Shown: in pieces, positions 13,217 through 26,270 of the stretch
Numbering within the stretch: position 1 is the first letter of the stretch
Layout of the letters: every line of letters starts with the position of its first letter
NCBI GenBank assembly: GCA_028564675.1
Contig: JAOVVO010000394.1
Span: forward strand, 1-64,000
Direction of reading: 5' to 3'
DNA length: 64,000 bases
From: Onchocerca lupi
Lineage: Eukaryota; Nematoda; Chromadorea; Rhabditida; Onchocercidae
Program-made: the position numbers and the translations under genes
The notes under the pieces: generated by a model
Seen by the model: only the letters and a program-made list of their open reading frames with translations
What the model was told of the DNA's origin: nothing
The model's database searches: none

Positions 13217-15378
13217 TTACAACTTAAACATAGACTAGGAGCATTATGTGATGCAAAGACTTACGTAGAGAAATAAAATTGAGTTCAGTCAATCTAACTG
13301 CACTGCTTAGCTCTTTTTTTTTAACATCTCAACTAAAATGGTTTAGGCGCTGCGACATTTGCTTCATCTCACAGCGCGCCAGTTCTGCTCACCAAAAATG
13401 GCCCCTTGGAGCACACATTCAATGTCTACCCTTCATTCAAGCAAGCAAGATGTCGTACTCGGTTGGAGACGTTTCGTCTCACAATTCCTCTAATCTTCAC
13501 CAAATATAACAGCTTCATTACGTACTCCAGTAATCAATTCCTGCATCCACAGAATACTCACTCATGCATCATTCCAGAAACGTTGCCAGTGAACTATTTC
13601 AAATTATTATGTCCTTTACAGGTAGGGTTCCGGTAATTCAAATGTTTTAAGACGCGATGATAACTTGACGCTTCTCTTCGTAATAGAGATCTTTCTAGAA
13701 GTCAATGAAATCCAAAATCCGGAAGATATCGAACTTTGGAAATGAATAAATGCATGGACTTTGATCGGAAAGTTAACAAAAAACTCGTTTAAAACCGTGC
13801 ATATTTTCCCTAAATAATTTATCACAATTATTTTTTGATGATACGAAAATTCCATGTCTTCAAAGTAATTTATAAATTAAAAAATCTTATTTTTTTCAAT
13901 TAAATTAATTAATGCGTAAATTTATTTACTGAAGCCATTTTTTTTTTCTCGCCGTTTCTTATATTCTTTTATCATCATTATTATCGCTGTTGTCGAGCAA
14001 AAAAAAAAAAAAAAAAAAAAAACGAACTTTTAAAATACTCGCTCACTTCCTTATCAGTTTCATTTTATTTTCCTTAATTTACATAAATACCACAAAACCA
14101 AAACTGAAAAAAAAAAATAAGCAAAAATCTCTGAAAATTCTCAGGAAATTATGAAAATATTCTGTACATATTACTCCCATCCAGCATTTCTCAATATCCT
14201 AAACTTATTTCTCGATCCCCTAGTTTATTATAACTTCAACACGGATAGTATACTTGAACTAAATCAGGTAGTTTATGCTAATAATATCTGGGAAATTCCG
14301 ATTTATTATGTGTGATGTAGGCCATATATGTATTTAATTCAATTTCCCGGGATCCCAGTATTAATCAATGGTCTAACAATTTTCCGAATCTTTTGTTTCT
14401 TATTCGTTTTATGAAGTGGAAGTAAATATTTATAAAGCTGTTCCAACAATTAGCTGCAGCATAGAATTGCAAAATTATAAATTTAGCTAATTATTAGAAA
14501 GAAAGGACAACCAATAATTAAAATCTCCAACATCGATGACAATTCTTTCTTCATAGCACATTTCAGCCATAAATGGATTTTCAAAATGTTTAAATTATCG
14601 TTTAGATTTTTTTTCGGAAAACTAATTCGAATAAAATAGTAAAATTAGGATTCATTATCAGTAATATTATTTAAATCAAAATTATAATAATATATCCAAA
14701 AAATGCTGAAATTGAAAAAAATTTATTTTTCGAACTAATTACATAACATTAACAATTTACAGTTTTTTTTTTTTAAATTAAATCTTTGAAGGTTGAATTT
14801 TTCTTTCCAATTAAATTATTGGAAGTCTTCTTCTGATTGTTTGTTTTCCCTTATAAGGATAAAAAAAAAAAAAAGGAAACAAAAAATGCAAGGAAACTTG
14901 CTGAAAACCAATAAAGTAAGCAGAAATTTTTGACAAATCCTTTTTCAACAAAAAAAAAAGCAAAAAAATGGAAAAGAAAGGAAGGGAGAAGAAAAGAATA
15001 ATGGTTTATAGCAGAAAGGAAGAAGTATAGACGCTACAATGAATAAGATTCCCCTCTTCTTACTTTCTTTTTCCCTTTCCCTCTCTTCTTCTCTTTCTCT
15101 TTTAATTGATAAAATAAATTATGAAAAGGGATGGAAAATTATCAAATAAGCTTCTGAATGAACAAAGCCAAAGGGAGAAAGGTTACGATGCTTCAACAAA
15201 TATACACACACATACATACGTATTAACAACAATAACAGCTGAAAGTCCGTATATTCTCATAATTTCATGTTTGGAATGCTTCGAAATATTTAAAAAGGGA
15301 GTGAAGAAAAGGAATCAAATTGTCGGGAATGGCTATGACATTCCTGAGAATAATCAAATTTTCTGATTAGTCTCAAAT

Positions 15379-15712
15379 GTACAACAATGAATACAATATT
15401 TTATCACCATTTTGGTATCTGTTTTCATTTACGTAAATAGAAGTTATAAACTATTTCTCCTTATTTAGGGATTCCCATATCAAAATATTTACGTAAAAAA
15501 AAGCTATTTATCTTGTTGGGAATTTTTATACCAAAATGTTGACATGTTATGAATTATATATGACATAAGTACAACATCTTATCACCATTTTGATTGTTTA
15601 CGTAAAAAAAAGAAATGCTATTTCACCTTGATAGGAATTTTCATATCATCAAAATGTTTACTTAAGGAAAAACTATTTCATTTAGGAATTTTAATATCGA
15701 AATGTCAGCGTT
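15379..15712. repeat. Degenerate tandem repeat, about 70-110 bp period
   Basis: The motifs TATCACCATTTT, TTTACGTAAA and GGAATTTTnATATCAAAATGT recur three to four times in the same order with length variation. This looks like an old, diverged minisatellite. Boundaries are approximate. Confidence 0.55.
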
Positions 15713-16542
15713 CACGAATTCTTTTTTTTTTTTTCAAAATTTCTGATTCCCTTCAGTATTAAATACTTCTTCTTGGTAATTTAAAGCTTTATTGTCGGCA
15801 TCTTTAAAAAATTTTTTTTTTCCCTCTTTCTATCCTGCCTCTTTTACTCTTCCTATCCTATTATCTCATACTATCTCATCCATCAAAATTAAAAACTTTT
15901 CTCCCATAACAAATTCACAGCAGGATAGCACAGTCGGATGGTATGATGATATGCCATCGGTTGCAAAATTATTTTAAAATTACTTTTTTCTTTTCCATCA
16001 TGTATCAGTGATAGCTCGTTAGAACTAAGGAGTAAAAATCAAAATTCCATCAAAATTTCCTTTTCTTACTCATTCTTAATATCCCACCAAAAAATTACTA
16101 GAAATCCTCGCTCATTTTTTCCCAAAGAATTGTTTGTTGTTTGCGCGGAGGACAAGAAATGGATGAGAAGAGGTGATCGAAGAAAAAAGAATGGGCATAG
16201 CATTTTTGCTAATTTTCCAAATAGTTCAAAAAGTTATTGGACCAGTTGTTGAGATGCGAACAATTACCATTTACCAAGTGTAATGTCACAATACAGGTTC
16301 TCGCAACAAACAATTTAAATTAACTCGAAAAATCGTTTAAATATTACCTTGTCAAAAAATTATCATCCTGTCAATTTGCTTCAGGAAAAAAAAATGAAGG
16401 AATCCTCTTTTTTCCTTCCTTTTTCTCTCTTTTTCCTTTTTTTTCTCGAAAAATTTTCAGAATTATATTTTAGCATTCATCTGGAAAATTTCACAAAATT
16501 TTGCGAAAAACCATTTTATCCCGAAATAACTATTTTTTCGTT

Positions 16543-16552
<10 letters not shown>

Positions 16553-16591
<39 letters not shown>
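16553..16591. repeat. Poly(T) tract
   Basis: Run of 39 T in intergenic DNA, flanked by further T-rich sequence that opens a spurious 98-codon frame. Confidence 0.95.
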
Positions 16592-16592
<1 letters not shown>

Positions 16593-17367
16593 TTTTTTCA
16601 AGCGTCAAAATGGAGAAAGAGAGAAAAAATAAAAGCAAAAATTAAAAAGTAATACCTAAGCTGATATAAAGATTTTTCATCTACTATCTAACTGCATAAG
16701 TCAGTTGTTTTAAGTTAGGGAGGAGCAAATGCATAGTATTTTGGAAAAATTTTTAAAACTTCAAAAACTTCTTTATATTCTCTCTATCTCTGTGTCTCAT
16801 TTTTTTTTCCTTTTTTCTTCAAATGGATAACCAATGAACAAGACTATATCAATCCTAAAGAGCAAAGCATTTCAGTATGTTTCAGTGATTGAGCAATAAA
16901 GGCATACTTTTGTGGAATGCTCTCTAGCACAATTTTGGAAATAGATGAAAATGACGTTTCAACAAATCTGTCAGTTTGGAAAGTTTTAGATTCGGGAGAT
17001 GAAGAATAAATTCTGGAGAAGGGAAATGGGAAAAGTTGGAGACGGTGAAAAAAAAAAGAGAATACGACGGAAACATATGATGACCACACATAAATAAATA
17101 GCACTTTTTAAAAAAAGCTTCTTCATGTATGCATAATGGGAATGAATATATACATATACTGAACTTTTGAATGAATTACATACATTTACAGAAAAAGCAG
17201 GTTTGTTTTCAGTAAAAATTCGTCACAATTATTTTCGAGTAAACTTTTTTTGTATTATTTCTAAATATACTTCTATACATATGTTGACTTTAAAATTTAT
17301 AATATTTTTTCTTCGTTTCCTTCTGTTAGCAAAAATTAAAAATAAAATGTATGTATTAATAATTTAG

Positions 17368-17750
17368 TTTCAATCGTATCATTTTAATGAAATATAATTA
17401 TGAAAAATAATCAAAGTTACCTAAACTACTTTTCCGTTCTTTTCAACTTAATATTATATAATCTGAGAAATCAATAATTCGCTCGTGATAATCCGTTATC
17501 TCAACTGATTATATTAACATAATCAATCACTGATCTATCTGTACATATATATCTTTTTCAACTGCATCATTTTAATAAAATATTATGAAAAGTAATTAAG
17601 GTTATCTACTACTTCTTCGTTCTTCTTTTCAACTTAATAACGTCATATAATCTGAATAAATCAATAATTTGCTTATGATAATCCGTTGTCTCAACTGATT
17701 TGTGTTAACATGATCAATTACTGATCTACTTATATGTACGTATTTCTTGA
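17368..17750. repeat. Tandem duplication, about 188-bp unit
   Basis: Copy 1 is 17368-17555 and copy 2 is 17556 to about 17750. Both contain ATCATTTTAATnAAATAT, TCTTTTCAACTTAATA, GATAATCCGTT and TCTCAACTGATT in the same order, with scattered substitutions and short indels. Confidence 0.75.
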
Positions 17751-18519
17751 ACTACAAATAAGGCAAAAAAAAAAGAAAAAAAGACAGAAACAAAAAAAGA
17801 AAAACAGGAACGAGAAAATAAAGCAACAATAAAGATCGTTAATTTCTCAACAAATTGGAACATTTACTGGGAGAAAGAACTGGTTTTTTTTTCTTTTTTT
17901 TTTCTAGGATAAATATTTAATAATGAATATTTTTGAGAATGATAAGAAGTTGAGGAAAAAAAAAATTATCTAGCTAATAGAAATTTTTTTGTCCAAATTT
18001 TTTAGTGCTTGAGGATAAGAATAAGTGAGTGAATGAATAATCAGTCAAACAAATAAAACGTTTCGAATTAACAAAAATTGTTTGTTTAGTAAAAGTACCA
18101 GTAAACAACACAAAAATGTCAACATTGAGAGTTAAGAATTACGAAAAGGCGAACAAAAGAAACTCAGCTAACAGCATAAATTGTTGAAAAAAAGCAATAA
18201 ATACTTCATCAAATATATCGTCGTTTAGTTGTCATCATCATATCGTTAGATGAAGAATTTACCAAAGTAATGGGATGAAGTTTTGAAAGTAGCATTCGAG
18301 TATGATGAAGTGATGATGAAATGGAGGATATAATTTCGACAGGAAAGCAAGATGGGGACGAGGTTTCGGAAATGTTGGAATGTTGCTTTGGAGAATTCTA
18401 CAAAAGGCCAAGGGGTAAAAGGAATTGGTAGTTGATGATGGAAGAGGAGGAGAAGAAGAATGAAATACAGGTGCAGGAATGCCATCATCATCATGCGATG
18501 ATACATATGTCATCGTCCA

Positions 18520-18800
18520 CCTTTACTCTTACCTTCCCTCATCTTTCCAAGTTTCTCGTCTCTTTCACCCCTTCACACACGTCCTTACAATGGCCAACTG
18601 AAACGAAGTGAGATGATGTGACGGACGGACGGTACGGCAAAAATCTTCTGAATTGGGCCGTGACCAATGACCACCACATAGAAGACACAGAGTCAGTTCG
18701 AATCTTTTGATGATGCATACGTAATGCTATCGCTCTCCTTCCTCTTCATTTCCTTCAACTCTTTCTCTCCTCCTCCTCCTCCTGCTCCAACATTCCCGGA
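18520..18800. promoter_or_regulatory. GC-richer, (TCC)n-containing island
   Basis: Composition rises above the local background, with GACGGACGGACGGTACGGC near 18620, GACCAATGACC (CCAAT-like) near 18660, and a TCC run at 18767-18788. It lies between the divergently transcribed myosin and HPF1 genes, about 2.5 kb upstream of the latter. A promoter role is a guess from composition. Confidence 0.25.
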
Positions 18801-19979
18801 TAAGGCGAAATACCCGCTCCCTCCAAGTTGGGCAAATCTTTCCCTGCTCAGCACACAACCCAAACTACAATCACTCGTTCAGCCTTCTTTTTTCCTTTCG
18901 TCTCCTATCTTCTCGATGAGAGTTTAGTTCAAATTTCATTTCTCCCGATTCTCCTCGTTCCCTTGTCGTCTCCTTGTAATCATACCATATATCCTAACCC
19001 TTCACATCATCATTTGAGTTTATTGTTAACCTCCTTCATTCTCCCGCCTGTTCTTCTCATTCCTTTTCAATTCTTGTCCTCTCTTTGTCACCCCTTCTTA
19101 ACTTTCCCTATTGGCAATAAATTCTCTTCAACTGCATTGCTGTATGATAAGGCTATTTACCAAATGAAAATTTCGAAGTTATATTCCCGTTGCTTGCTGA
19201 TATTTCCGGTTATTTCTTCTCCCAATGATTTGGGATATCTCATAGCGGATAATATGTATTATTATTGTAATCCGAAAATCGATGTCCAAGGAGCGTACCG
19301 AGAATTGCTGATAATTCCAGTACGTTCCGGAATACTACTATCACAAGAAATGCGTCGATACTGTTTATTATCATCAGTTAATCTTGTAGGATAAAAGGAG
19401 CCGAATGAATAATACCAATAGCTCAAAGATTCAACAAACAATAATTTCACAACAATTTAGCATTTCAGTAATTTTTAATGAAAGGCCGCGCAATTGACAC
19501 AACGTATTCGAAACATTGATAACCAGACAAGCCATTCCACGGAAGAAATCATCAAAATTATCATTTATTCACTTAATACATCATATCATTTGGTATAATT
19601 ACACGTCAAATACTATCATTTAATTATTTCACTGAAATAGATTGCAAATGGCAATCGAATGATGCTTCTTTATAATCCATCCGGTAATTAAGATTATCCA
19701 GTTAATCTCGGGTCATTTAATTTAGAAATAATTGAACATTATCATCAAAACATCAACATATCCATTGAATTTGATTGAAACATACAGGAATAATTCATTC
19801 ATCCTTGTAAGTAGCATTAAACACTCTCTCACCATATCATCCATCAAATTTGCAATTTTGTGATGTGAATAATAATGGAACAGTTGCTTAGAGAAGTGCT
19901 GATGAATACATTCAAATTTATTGCACGTTTTTAAAGTAATTGACGAGAATTTTATTATATACGAAACTTCTCATATAAT

Positions 19980-20118
19980 TATCATCGATATAACTATCAT
20001 TATCATCATTGTTATTATTGCTTGGATAATCATCGCTACTATTACTACTATCACTTGTTATTATTCAGCTTAGCACCACTATCACTATAATCGTCATCAC
20101 CACTGCTTATTATCATTA
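19980..20118. repeat. Degenerate ATC/ATT trinucleotide-like microsatellite
   Basis: Dense repetition of ATCATC, ATTATT, CTATCA and CACCACT motifs across about 140 bp, with no coding signal. Confidence 0.6.
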
Positions 20119-21129
20119 CTTTTATCTCGAAATTCCTGCAACTTTCTTTGAACTGCAAATTTCTCGAAAATATCATCATGAATATATACGAAGATAGTAA
20201 CATATAGTACAGAATATTTAAAATAAATCTTCAAGAAAGCGGCAAAATAGATCTGATCTAGACACTCACTGAATATGTATACAGCCATTGCTATATGATA
20301 TCTGATATAATGACACAACCTTATCTCTTAATGAAAAATTTGGACAAAATGATGACAGTCAACGTCATGAATCGTTTTTTTTTTTGTTTTGTTTTTTTTT
20401 TTTTTCAAGAAGATAATATATAATCATATCTGGTTGATATTAACTATTCGGAGAGGCGTTATTCTTACTGACTGCGTGGCCGAAGGAACTGGTGGTACCA
20501 TTAGTTTCACACTTTGTTAGGTTTAAAAAGGAGCAAATTCTTGATATTCCAACTGGAATAGTTCCAAAATCGAATTATTTTCTTTGTATCAATAGAGTTT
20601 AACATTGTCAATCAAAAGAGAAATCAGTGAATGAAAGAAAAAAAAAAATCTATAAAAAGGAAAAACCATCCAAGATTCATTAAGTCTAAAGTAAATCGTA
20701 ACTTCTTTGCCATTTTCTGACTTTGTTAGATTTCAAAATTCGACTTATGAGAGAAAGTGACGTTAGAAGCTCATACGAAGCATAGCCTATTTTGTTGTAC
20801 ATCTAATGTAGCATAATTTTGCGTCAGAAATATTCATATTTTATCAAATTTCTCCGTGGGATACAAAAAGTTCACAGATGTCACCTTCGCATGGCATGCT
20901 ACGTATGACGTATGCTGTACGAAGAATATAACGAATAAATAGTTTCATATTTGAATAAGTTTCGCATTTTTTGTGCGTTTATTGGTTGTTTCTTAATATC
21001 TGCGTTGGCGCTAGGAAGAAAGACGTGTGAGAACGTATACGTCTCTCTCTATTTACATGAATATTTTGGTGTTGATTAATGTGATCCTATTTATGGAAAG
21101 AAGAATTTAAGCGTATGAAAGTGACAAGG

Positions 21130-23932
21130 ATGAATAAGAAACGTAAACAGCCTCGTAAGAATACGGCCGCACCAGTCAACGAGAACAGCCGTTTTGATGA
21201 TGTATGTGCTCTATTTGAATTGCATTCGAAAAGTCAACAATTTTGGCGTAAAGTGCAATATTTATTTTAGACGAAATACATATCCCAAATTTCGGCAAAG
21301 AATATTTGAAAATAAAAACAATCCAATTTAAAAACTGACGTGATGAACAACTGAAATGAAATATATGCAACCTTAAATGAACTACGTAAGTTAATTTTTT
21401 TTTCTTTTTTTTCCAGACTAGATCTCTGCATCGTGTACAGTCAGAGGAAATCAAGCCGAAACGTGTTACGTTCGAATCTGATGTCCTAAGGGAAGACCTG
21501 CAAACGAAGTTTCTATGCTTGTTTCCTGACGAGTTTTTCACTTTCTGGAAGCATACTCAAATGTTAGCTGGGAAAGACGACGATCCATGTGGCAAGTTTT
21601 TGCAACCAGAAACATCCATGGAATGATCTTGTTGTTTATTATAGGAACAACTGTAGCAGTTCAGTTAATAATACCCTTTATCGATATTAAAGTTCGTACT
21701 GCGATCTGAGGATGCGTTTTTTTGATCTTCATAGAAAAAGTATGCAAACATATTTAAAATTATTACCCGGGATCACTTAATGTTTATATTATTGGTTTAG
21801 TTTCTGCTTCTTCCCAATATTCCTGGACATGCTTGTGTATACAACTCCTTGAACAATCCTTTTATTAAGAAAAAGTTTTGTGAATAATTAACTTAATTTT
21901 TTCCGGTGAAATTTGGAATGAAATCCATTTCTCCTATTTTGTGACCAGAGAAGATGGATACTGAATTAAATCATTTTTCTAAAAATTTTTATGATTTTTC
22001 CTTAGTATTATATTCAGTCAGTGACTCAAAGGGAAAGGGACAGTTATATCAAATTTAGGATTGGCGGAATCATCGGAATTGCTTGTTCCGTTGTTTCAAC
22101 AATCAAATCATGCAATAATTAGTGTCTTGATTATATGCTGTACATAATTATAAGTTTATGCAAAGATATTTCTAGCCACCAAATCATTTTTTGAAATTTC
22201 TTATTATTTAGACCCTTGCTGATTCGTACCACTGATACCAATGGTAGTGTCTACTCCATTTATTGTTTACGTATCTACCCTCAGTAAGGTATCAATCTGA
22301 TTCTGTGGATAATTATTTGAAAAGTGATTGGGAATATAAATAAGATATATTTTCTAGCGTTCTGTTAAATTTATAACTATCAGTTATCTATAAACAGTAG
22401 TTAAGTATAAATATAAATCATATGTTTGTTATTGTTTCAACCCATTATTAATGGTCAAAGTAATCTTTTACTCTATTCAGGTCTCATTTTAATGTTTCTT
22501 CTGCCAGATATTTGATTCAAATTAGTCAGGAAATGCTATTGAACTGTGCGATATAAGAAACTTGTGTATCCGGTTTCATATTGTTGAAGTTTTCAGGTGT
22601 TTTTGGAAGTTTGAAATTTTTGCGACTTTGTGGAGTATTCGATTACCTTGCTGGACATTTAAAAGATGCAGACACGGAAAAATGTTTGGTTTACGATAGA
22701 TTTGCTACCGACTTGCCAGAAATGCAAACATTAGCAGTTTACAATGCTGGTCGATTCGTCTATTGGAGGTATGTTATTTATTTTTTGCATTGTTTATCAT
22801 TACAGAATTTTACTTACAAAATTGATTTTATTTAGACTTAATGTTTGATAACTTTAACGATTCAAACCAGTCCGGTATGATATCGTGATTGTATTAAGAA
22901 ACTTATTAACAATAAATAAAATAAATAGATGGTGCTGGTCCTGTTCTCAGCATAGATTATGCTTTGGATTAAATGGGATATATTCAAGTGCCTTTCATTA
23001 TTTCGGCACAAGATTTTTATTCAGGTAAGGAAATTTTGGTTTTTAGAGATGAACCTAATACTGAGAAACCACTCATTGTTCATGTGGACAACGCTGAACA
23101 TTTCCCAAAATGCTCCATTGCTGGTGCTGTTGATCCTTTCTACATGATTGCATATCTGGTTGGGAAGGCTTTGCCAATTAAATACCGAACCTTATTTTCG
23201 AAAGATTGGATTGGTGAGTTAATATTACAGAAGTTTTTTAAAAAATTATAAAGATTTTATTTTTTTAGAATTTATTGAAATTTATTTTTAGAACATTATA
23301 AAATGTTCATTGCCGACGTAAAAACGATTGTTAAATCACGCAAAAAAGAGACATGTGGTTTTCCATTCCATGGTATCGGGATACACGTTAAGATTGTTAA
23401 CAATGTTGGATACAGACCATTAAAGGAAAAGACAGGTTTCTTATTCGATCATTATGAGAGCATAATGAGGATGATAGTTGTGAAACGAAATCTTTAAATT
23501 ATTTCTGTCAAATATAATGTTTTGATCTTGGTTTAGAAAAACTGAAGGACTTGATCACTTCGGTGGCTACTACAAACAATGAAGCTATAAAGCAGAAAAA
23601 GCTAGAGAAAATAATGGAAATCATCAGCTGTGTTCAGGTAATGCTGCAAGAATTATATTTATATTGTTGGGTTCGCTAATTTTCCTTTCATTTACAAAAT
23701 AAAAAAGAATTAAACCCCAATGAAAGTAACTGCTTATTTTAATAAATTTTAGTTTGCAAATGATGAAAAAGATTTTGGAATGGGTTTAGAATTCGGACAT
23801 GATATATTTTGGTCTAATTATGGTTTCTTCGATAAGATGACGGAGAGACTTTTGACAATGGCTTACAAGTTGCTGAATCGTGAAGCATTTGCTCGCATTC
23901 TAGAGGTACATATGCCACTTCGTCGTTGCTAA
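21130..23932 (+). CDS. HPF1: HPF1 homologue (histone PARylation factor 1), 8 exons
   Basis: Nuclear cofactor that completes the PARP1/PARP2 active site and redirects ADP-ribosylation to serine during DNA-damage signalling. Exons: 21130-21201, 21417-21591, 22597-22768, 22956-23024, 23047-23213, 23292-23435, 23537-23637, 23753-23932. Phases all agree, giving about 359 residues (human about 346). An in-frame ATG at 21115 would add five residues. Seen: basic Lys/Arg N-terminus; LFPDEFFTFWKHTQML; GVFGSLKFLRLCGVFDYLAG; HYFG...RDEP; VGYRPL; FANDEKDFGMGLEFGHDIF; C-terminal helix. Human Tyr238/Arg239 (PARP contact) correspond to Tyr259/Arg260. Human Asp283/Glu284 correspond to Asp304/Glu305. The Tyr-to-Glu spacing of 46 residues is identical to human. 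The intron after exon 2 begins GCAAGT, a GC-AG intron. The last exon may instead splice at 23907 (GTACAT) to an exon near 23970. Confidence 0.9.
21592..22596 (+). other. GC-AG intron in the HPF1 gene
   Basis: The exon ends CCATGTG and the intron starts GCAAGT and ends TTTTCAG. Joining here gives GVFGSLKFLRLCG in frame, as HPF1 alignment requires. No in-phase GT donor lies nearby. GC donors with strong flanking consensus are a known minor class. Confidence 0.7.
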
Positions 23933-24265
23933 AATATAAAATGACTTGCAGCTTTTTTTTGTCTTGTCTCAGTCGAAGAATTTGTTTGGTCTCATCAGCA
24001 CTGTTTATGTCATGGTGACATTCGGCGATTTACCATCACTTTGTACTCGATCCCTATGTGTGCTACTAATACCACTATGATATGAAATGTAACATTTTTG
24101 TTAACGTTAATTTAGCATGTAGCTCTAGAATCTATTATTTGTCCTAACTTAATTATTATTCAGTTGTGTAATGTTGAGTCATAAAATGGTACAATATGAT
24201 TTGATTTTTGTAGTTGTTTGTACACTTTTTAGGATAAGTAATCGTTATATTTTTAAATTTTTTTC

Positions 24266-24303
<38 letters not shown>

Positions 24304-26243
24304 GATTCATTTAGTGCTTGCTCTTAAGGTAACTTGAAAATTTGCCTATAAAGAGCTGTTATTTTATCTTTAGAAAGGAAACTTTGTAGTTTTGCAACAC
24401 TTGAAGAATATTTTGATCGAATATTATTTCTTATGTCAGGAGAAAGTTGGTGTTTATTAGTTTGTGCCTATTTACTTTTTTTGGACTTTGTTTCTATCAG
24501 GTAGAAATCATTGATGTTGTTTGATATTGTTCTTCCTCTCTCATCCTAATTTTGAAATATACCTAAACCTGGGTTTCACTTCACGTAACTTTTCACTTCA
24601 ACACTACTTTAAACACGTTCAGTGATCTCCAGTTTTATCCGCCTTGTATAATAGTTCATTATTATATTTGTCAGATTGCTGAAAAATGAGATGAATAAAT
24701 TTTTATTATTTATCATGTTGTTTTTGTTATATATCGTGTTTTATTATTTATTTTTATTATTTATCATGTCAGGCAATCATAATAACGAAAAGCCCTTCAT
24801 CAAATAGAAATAACTGGTGTTAGATCTGAAATAAGAAACAATAATCATCTTCACCAGGAAATCACGAGATTCGATGACTAAATCCAGAATGATCAGAAGT
24901 GTGAAAATTGTGGACTAACATCCTGAAAAGTTGTGTAAATCGATGCGATGTTTGTATTACACAAATGGTTTGTTTTGTAATGCGGAAATGATATGATCGA
25001 ATGCAATGAAAAGAGTGAGAGAACTTGTGTAAGATGATAACTTTCATTTCAGTAAGTGGTTGAATAAATTGGGTCAAGGAGTAGCCTAATTCGGTGGTAG
25101 ATTAATTACCAACGGGAAACAATCGTTCTAACACCTTTATGGGGATAATTACGTAAACAAATAGGCACAGATTTTAACTGTCAATTACTGGTTGGATGAA
25201 ATGAAATTCTCCAATGAAAATAAGCGATGAGGTTCAAGAAATCCGGGACACAAAACACATAATTTTTTATTTATATTGGCAAAAAAATATCCGTTTTGTC
25301 AGTCCAATTCCTATGTTAAGTTACTGATATCGATGTAATTATGATATGACAGCTACAAATTGTTGATACTTAGCTATATAATTTTTAATCAAATGGGACA
25401 AATAGTGCTGTGTTCCAGAGACTTAGATGGAATGTCGCCTCGTCAAGTGGTTTCATTAGTCAAAGTTTTAAAACTCCCTAAATATGGAGTAAGGAAGAGC
25501 GGTGCCAAAAATATCCGTAGAGATTCGTGATTCCTCTGTAAATTGGTCTGCTATTCTTTGAACTACATGATTTATGAATAGAAAATTTAGCCTTATAATA
25601 ACTACTCTAAAGAGTAAAGTATTTGAAGTATCATATCACGAGACAGTTTCGAAAGTAGATGCCTCTAACTCAAATTATGAGCTTCTAAGAAATTAAGTTT
25701 TACTAATTGTTCAGGACTGCAACTTGTGACTTCTACTACGCGTTGTTGAATATTGTCAGTAATATCATGTTTGTTGATCGCATGCTGCGTTTTAACTTGT
25801 AACACCTGATCAGTACTAGAAATCGAAAGATTTTTAACTAATATTAATTATTACAGCTCCATACGTGATTCGTATCAGCATGAGGAGAAATGAATGATAT
25901 GTTTGAGGGAGTAAGGTATATGTGGGTCGTTCTCAAATAACGGAACGGGAGGACGAAATAGGAATATGAGTGATGCGAGGATTGATACGTTATGTTAATA
26001 GCAGAAATGATAACAGTGGTATCAATAGAAATTGCGATGAGAGCAAAATTTTCTTTTTTTTTTTTTTTTTGAAATAATGTCTATAAAAGTAGTTGGCAGA
26101 AGTTGATTTGGGCGATTAATGAATGCTCGAGGGGAGAGAGGACGGGGGATGAGAAGGAAACTGAAGGGGAGGGGAAGAAGGTGGAAGGTATCATCAGCGG
26201 AAGACCTTGAAAGGGCGGCCAACCTGTGTTTGCTTTCCCGGTG
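23933..26243. other. Intergenic interval, no gene seen
   Basis: Contains the HPF1 3' region and a poly(T) run. I see no conserved coding segment. From about 26100 the DNA becomes purine-rich (GGGGAGAGAGGACGGGGGATG), directly upstream of the next gene, and could belong to its promoter or 5' UTR. Confidence 0.55.
24267..24302. repeat. Poly(T) tract
   Basis: Run of 36 T downstream of the HPF1 stop codon. Confidence 0.95.
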
Positions 26244-26270
26244 TAGAAAGATTGTCCCCCAATTGTTCAC

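Larger units (their letters stand above)
10441..18500. other. Gene-free interval with simple repeats
   Basis: No convincing coding exon on either strand. It holds long homopolymers (A30 at 11786-11815, A24 at 13999-14022, T39 at 16553-16591), a 35-bp inverted repeat (13081-13216), degenerate repeats (15.4-15.7 kb) and a tandem duplication (17.4-17.75 kb). Short open frames here come from pyrimidine-rich or poly(T) tracts. Unseen regulatory elements or non-coding RNA are possible. Confidence 0.6.

Noticed and set aside
16349..16645. 98-codon Phe-rich open frame
   Set aside because: Translation of a poly(T) tract.
18828..19394. 188-codon plus-strand open frame
   Set aside because: It is created by long C/T-rich low-complexity DNA (runs of Ser, Leu, Pro, Phe). 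No start context, domain or splice structure supports it. The last third is less repetitive but matches nothing I recognise on either strand.
23938..24080. Alternative final HPF1 exon starting about 23973 (SKNLFGLISTVY...)
   Set aside because: An acceptor-like CAG and about 29 open codons exist, but the direct read-through stop at 23930 is simpler and the alternative tail is not HPF1-like. Left as a note in the gene entry.
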